A stretch of 64,000 nucleotides of DNA from Flaccisagitta enflata (Eukaryota; Chaetognatha; Sagittoidea; Aphragmophora), in NCBI GenBank assembly GCA_965153355.1, contig OZ231127.1:7068001-7132000 (forward strand), in the 5' to 3' direction. Below are positions 60,215 to 64,000 of this stretch, piece by piece (position 1 is the stretch's first letter; the number at the start of each line of letters is the position of its first letter). The notes under the pieces were generated by a model. The model did not search any database. It worked only from the letters and a program-made list of their open reading frames with translations, and was not told the DNA's origin. The translations under genes were made by a program, and so were the position numbers.

Positions 60215-62178
60215 AAATGACAATTACAAATTACCTGCGGTGGAAATAATGAATCAGGGCAAGGGGTGTTGCAGGGGAGGAGACAGGGAAAGTGTCAGGG
60301 TGAAGGCACCCAAATGACAGTTACAAATTACCTGCGGTGGAAATAAGGAATCAGGGCAAGGGGTGTTGCAGAGGAGGAGACAGGGAAAGTGTCAGGGTGA
60401 ACGCACCCAAATGACAATTACAAATTACCTGCGGTGGAAATAAGGAATCAGGGCAAGGGGTGTTGCAGGGGAGGAGACAGGGAAAGTGTCAGGGTGAACG
60501 CACCCAAATGACAGTTACAAATTACCTGCGGTGGAAATAAGGAATCAGGGCAAGGGGTGTTGGAGAGGGAGGAGACAGGGAGAAGTGTGGGGTGAAGGCA
60601 CTAAATGACAGTTACAAATTACCTGCGGTGGAAATAATGAATCAGGGCAAGGGGTGTTGCAGGGGAGGAGACAGGGAAAGTGTCAGGGTGAAGGCACCCA
60701 AATGACAGTTACAAATTACCTGCGGTGGAAATAAGGAATCAGGGCAAGGGGTGTTGCAGAGGAGGAGACAGGGAAAGTGTCAGGGTGAAGGCACCCAAAT
60801 GACAGTTACAAATTACCTGCGGTGGAAATAAGGAATCAGGGCAAGGGGTGTTGCAGAGGAGGAGACAGGGAAAGTGTCAGGGTGAACGCACCCAAATGAT
60901 GGTTACAAATTACCTGCAGTGGAAATAGATCAGGGCAAGGGTGTTGCAGAGAGAGGAGGAGACAGGGAAAGTGTCAGTGTGAACGCACCCAAATGACAAT
61001 TACAAATTACCTGCGGTGGAAATAATGAATCAGGGCAAGGGGTGTTGCAGAGGAGGAGACAGGGAAAGTGTCAGGGTGAACGCACCCAAATGACAGTTAC
61101 AAATTACCTGCGGTGGAAATAAGGAATCAGGGCAAGGGGTGTTGCAGGGGAGGAGACAGGGAAAGTGTCAGGGTGAACGCACCCAAATGACAGTTACAAA
61201 TTACCTGCGGTGGAAATAAGGAATCAGGGCAAGGGGTGTTGCAGAGGAGGAGACAGGGAAAGTGTCAGGGTGAACGCACCCAAATGACAGTTACAAATTA
61301 CCTGCGGTGGAAATAAGGAATCAGGGCAAGGGGTGTTGCAGGGGAGAAGGAAAGTGTCAGGTGAAACCTTGCCCAAATGGACGGTTACAAATTACCTGCG
61401 GTGGAAATAAGGAATCAGGGCAAGGGGTGTTGCAGAGGAGGAGACAGGGAAAGTGTCAGGGTGAAGCCTTTTTTAAATGATGAGTTACAAATTACCTGCG
61501 GTGGAAATAAGGGATCAGGGCAAGGGGTGTTGGGGAGGAGAAAGTGTCAGTGAGAACGCACCCAAATGACAATTACAAAATTACCTGCAGTGGAAATAAT
61601 GAATCAGGGCAAGGGGTGTTGCAGAGGAGGAGACAGGGAAAGTGTCAGGGTGAACGCACCCAAATGACAATTACAAATTACCTGCAGTGGAAATAATGAA
61701 TCAGGGCAAGGGGGTGTTGCAGAGGAGGGAGCAGGGAAAGTGTCCAGGGTGAGCACCCAAATGACAATTTACAAATTACCAGTACAGGAAATAAGAATCA
61801 GGCAAAGGGGGTGTTGCAGAGGAAGGAAGCGGAAAGTGTCCAGGGTGAACGCACCCAAATAACCCGATCTCAAATTACCTGCGGTGGAAATAATGAATCA
61901 GGGCAAGGGGTGTTGCAGGGGAGGAGACAGGGAAAGTGTCAGGGTGAACGCACCCAAATGACAATCACAAATTACCTGCGGTGGAAATAATGAATCAGGG
62001 CAAGGGGTGTTGCAGAGGAGGAGACAGGGAAAGTGTCAGTGTGAACGCACCCAAATGACAATTACAAATTACCTGCAGTGGAAATAATGAATCAGGGCAA
62101 GGGGTGTTGCAGAGGAGGAGACAGGGAAAGTGTCAGGGTGAACGCACCCAAATGACAATTACAAATTACCTGCAGTGG
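60215..62178. repeat. 97-bp satellite, ~20 copies
   Basis: Units: GACAGTTACAAATTACCTGC, GGTGGAAATAAGGAATCAGG, GCAAGGGGTGTTGCAGAGGA, GGAGACAGGGAAAGTGTCAG, GGTGAACGCACCCAAAT. Two variants (ACAGTT/ACAATT, GGAATC/TGAATC) alternate irregularly. Copies between 61.34 and 61.87 kb are notably more damaged, with small indels. Confidence 0.97.
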
Positions 62179-62277
62179 GGATTGATGGTAGATTTGGTGA
62201 CGACCGCCAATGACATGGCAGTGATAATGATGAGACAAATCGAAAGGATCTGACGAGTCAACTTCAATGGCATTCCC

Positions 62278-62402
<125 letters not shown>

Positions 62403-62528
62403 GAAAGAGACAGACACATACAGAAGGAAAGTCAGCGAAGAGAAAGTTTCACCAAGTTATAAAGGAAAAGGACAGATTTCAAAATGTTAAAGATGAGGAA
62501 AGATATACGACATGTGCAACAAAATGGG

Positions 62529-62825
62529 AACAAGGCCGGATACACGGCTACCTCAGTCGCGTGCGGGTGGGCAGGAGCAGTAATTGAGTTGCTAGAGCAT
62601 TTGGGCGAGAGCGGTGAGGCCAAAGACCGCAAAAACGTAAAAAAAGTAAAAGGGAGACCGACCGACCGACCGACCGACCGACCGACCGACCGACCGACCG
62701 ACCGACCGACCGACCGACCGACCGACCGACCGACCGACCGACCGACCGACCGACCGACCGACCGACCGACCGACCGACCGACCGACAAAGCGGGGTGTAG
62801 TGTCGCGTAACACGCGCCTAAAAAG
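62529..62825 (+). mobile_element. KH element with expanded (GACC)32
   Basis: AACAAGGCCGGATACACGGC, the key AGTCGCGTGC, GGGTGGGCAGGAGCAGTAAT, AAAAAGTAAAAGGGA, then about 128 bp of GACC (62657-62786), GCGGGGTGTAGTG and a decayed hairpin TGTCGCGTAACACGCGCCTA. It has the longest GACC block of all copies. Confidence 0.88.
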
Positions 62826-63034
62826 TATGGCTCAAACAGTTACAATGGTAAAGTGAACAAAATATAATTTAAAAAATTACAATAGTAAAGCGAAAAATTA
62901 AGTTCAAAAAGTTACAATCGTTAAGCATGACACCAGAGATCTCCACGCTTGCTTTAACGTGATAATAACCACAACTTTATTCCGTCATTCAGTCATTGAG
63001 CTCAGTGACTGTAGTTCCATTATTTTTATCGTCA

Positions 63035-63035
63035 T

Positions 63036-63089
<54 letters not shown>

Positions 63090-63090
63090 T

Positions 63091-63166
<76 letters not shown>

Positions 63167-63270
63167 CCATCATCATCACCATCATTATCATCATAATCAT
63201 TATCACCATCATCATCATAATCATCATCATCATCATCATCATCATCACCATTATCACCATCATCATCATT
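63035..63270. repeat. (ATC)n microsatellite
   Basis: About 75 ATC units with ATT, ACC and ATA interruptions towards the right. Confidence 0.98.
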
Positions 63271-63273
63271 GGA

Positions 63274-63303
63274 AAAAAGTCGAATTACGTAATTCGACTT
63301 TTT
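63274..63303. other. 30-bp perfect palindrome
   Basis: AAAAAGTCGAATTACG at 63274-63289 is followed by its exact mirror complement, ending 63303, directly after the (ATC)n tract. It is loopless and could extrude as a cruciform. It may be the relic of a palindromic element; no terminator function is claimed. Confidence 0.85.
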
Positions 63304-63309
63304 GAAACG

Positions 63310-63705
63310 TAGGGGAGAAATCGGGTTTTCCATTTTCGGTTTGAGGAATTTGAGAAAGTTAAGCCATTTCTGACCACAGGACGATACATTTTTATGTTCA
63401 TAGCTAGAAAGAGTTTATTTTCCTCTTTCAAATGGCATCAACCAGAAGTCTACGATCATTAGTATTGTCGCTATGAATTTTTTAATCTTTTTTAGCATTT
63501 TTGCAAAAATCAAGATTTTTCATTGATCCTATTTTTTGGCTTTATGTAACAAGAGAGAATAGTCAAGATGTTACACAAATTGACCCAAACTTTTAGGTTT
63601 TTAGGTTTTGCATTTTACTCTGCTTAAGAGAGAGAAAGAGAGAGAGAGAGAGAACAAGTAACCGGGGGTTACAACGATGCGTCCACATGCTGGTTAGCTT
63701 GTAAA
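63310..63705. other. AT-rich spacer, no gene seen
   Basis: No convincing frame; a short (GA)n lies at 63628-63652. Confidence 0.5.
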
Positions 63706-63709
63706 TGAT

Positions 63710-63713
<4 letters not shown>

Positions 63714-63794
<81 letters not shown>
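63714..63794. repeat. (CT)n microsatellite
   Basis: About 40 uninterrupted CT units. Confidence 0.97.
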
Positions 63795-63796
<2 letters not shown>

Positions 63797-63860
63797 AACA
63801 TTGCATCAACCCAGTGTCAGAAAATAAAATGATGAAATCGACTTTGGGATCGTTTGCGAT

Positions 63861-63962
63861 CATTTTCAACTCGAGCGTGACGGACCGACCGACCAACGGA
63901 CCAACCAACCAACCAACGGACGGACAGAGCCTCTTATAGAGATGCGTGGATGCATCTAAAAA
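63861..63962 (+). mobile_element. KH element, 5'-truncated, compensated hairpin
   Basis: TTTTCAACTCGAGCGTGACG, a (GACCAACC)n block, GCCTCTTATAGAG and the hairpin AGATGCGTGGATGCATCT (63940-63957). Relative to the AGTTGC/GCAACT stem of sibling copies, both arms have changed (T to A with A to T), keeping pairing. The left module is absent. Confidence 0.82.
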
Positions 63963-64000
63963 GAGAATAGAAGGGGAAAGAAAAAAGAAAGACAAAAAGA

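Noticed and set aside
63274-63303. Intrinsic transcription terminator
   Set aside because: The palindrome is AT-rich and loopless, there is no upstream gene, and the surrounding DNA is eukaryotic in character.

Overview
This window looks like non-coding, repeat-dominated nuclear DNA from a eukaryote, most likely an animal (inference). The reasons are two tRNA-derived SINE types, one with a clear 16-bp target duplication; Tc1/mariner- and pogo-type terminal inverted repeats with TA duplications; very long near-perfect microsatellites; and no convincing gene. A marine invertebrate would fit, but the species cannot be fixed from the sequence. Every long open frame is a translated simple repeat or minisatellite, so no CDS is called. 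I see no rRNA gene, intact tRNA gene or CRISPR array.

Three dispersed structured families occupy much of the non-satellite DNA; the names are mine. KH ('key-hairpin') elements, about 24 copies, begin near AACAAGGCCGGATACACGG. About 25 bp in they carry a 10-nt key such as AGTCGCGTGC or AGTTGCGGAC, then GGGTGGGCAGG, a variable spacer and a (GACC/GACG)n block. They end in an 18-nt hairpin whose 3' arm is the inverted complement of the key, followed by AAAAA. GR elements, 8 copies, have GGGCAGCGGCCCC inverted ends around a minisatellite of about 20 bp built on AGGCCT or GGCTGG. SG elements, 5 copies, have GGYGTGTTTCTAGT ends around a GTGAGCG-rich core.

Layout: 1-11 kb holds microsatellites, a pogo-like element, a palindromic MITE, two mariner-like MITEs, a KH cluster with one copy nested in another, and a GACA-rich array. 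11-17 kb holds 60-bp minisatellites and a roughly 3-kb fold-back element hosting GR, KH and a 610-bp palindrome. 17-24 kb holds SG and GR copies, two KH copies and a 78-bp array split by a TA-flanked element. 24-40 kb alternates microsatellites with a minisatellite apparently grown from a KH left end, two adjacent KH copies, hexanucleotide arrays and a MITE with a 9-bp duplication inside a KH copy. 40-50.6 kb is mostly a 75-77-bp satellite with higher-order structure, split by a 3,335-bp element with a 9-bp duplication. 50.6-64 kb holds microsatellites, a pogo MITE, the SINEs, a 97-bp satellite and the last KH copies.

The main theme is nesting: mobile elements sit inside arrays and inside each other, and several carry or seed tandem repeats. 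The KH family, with its repeated matching key, is the best candidate for something undescribed. Its architecture resembles Helentron-associated non-autonomous elements (HINE/DINE-1 type), but one copy has flanking direct repeats better suited to retroposition.
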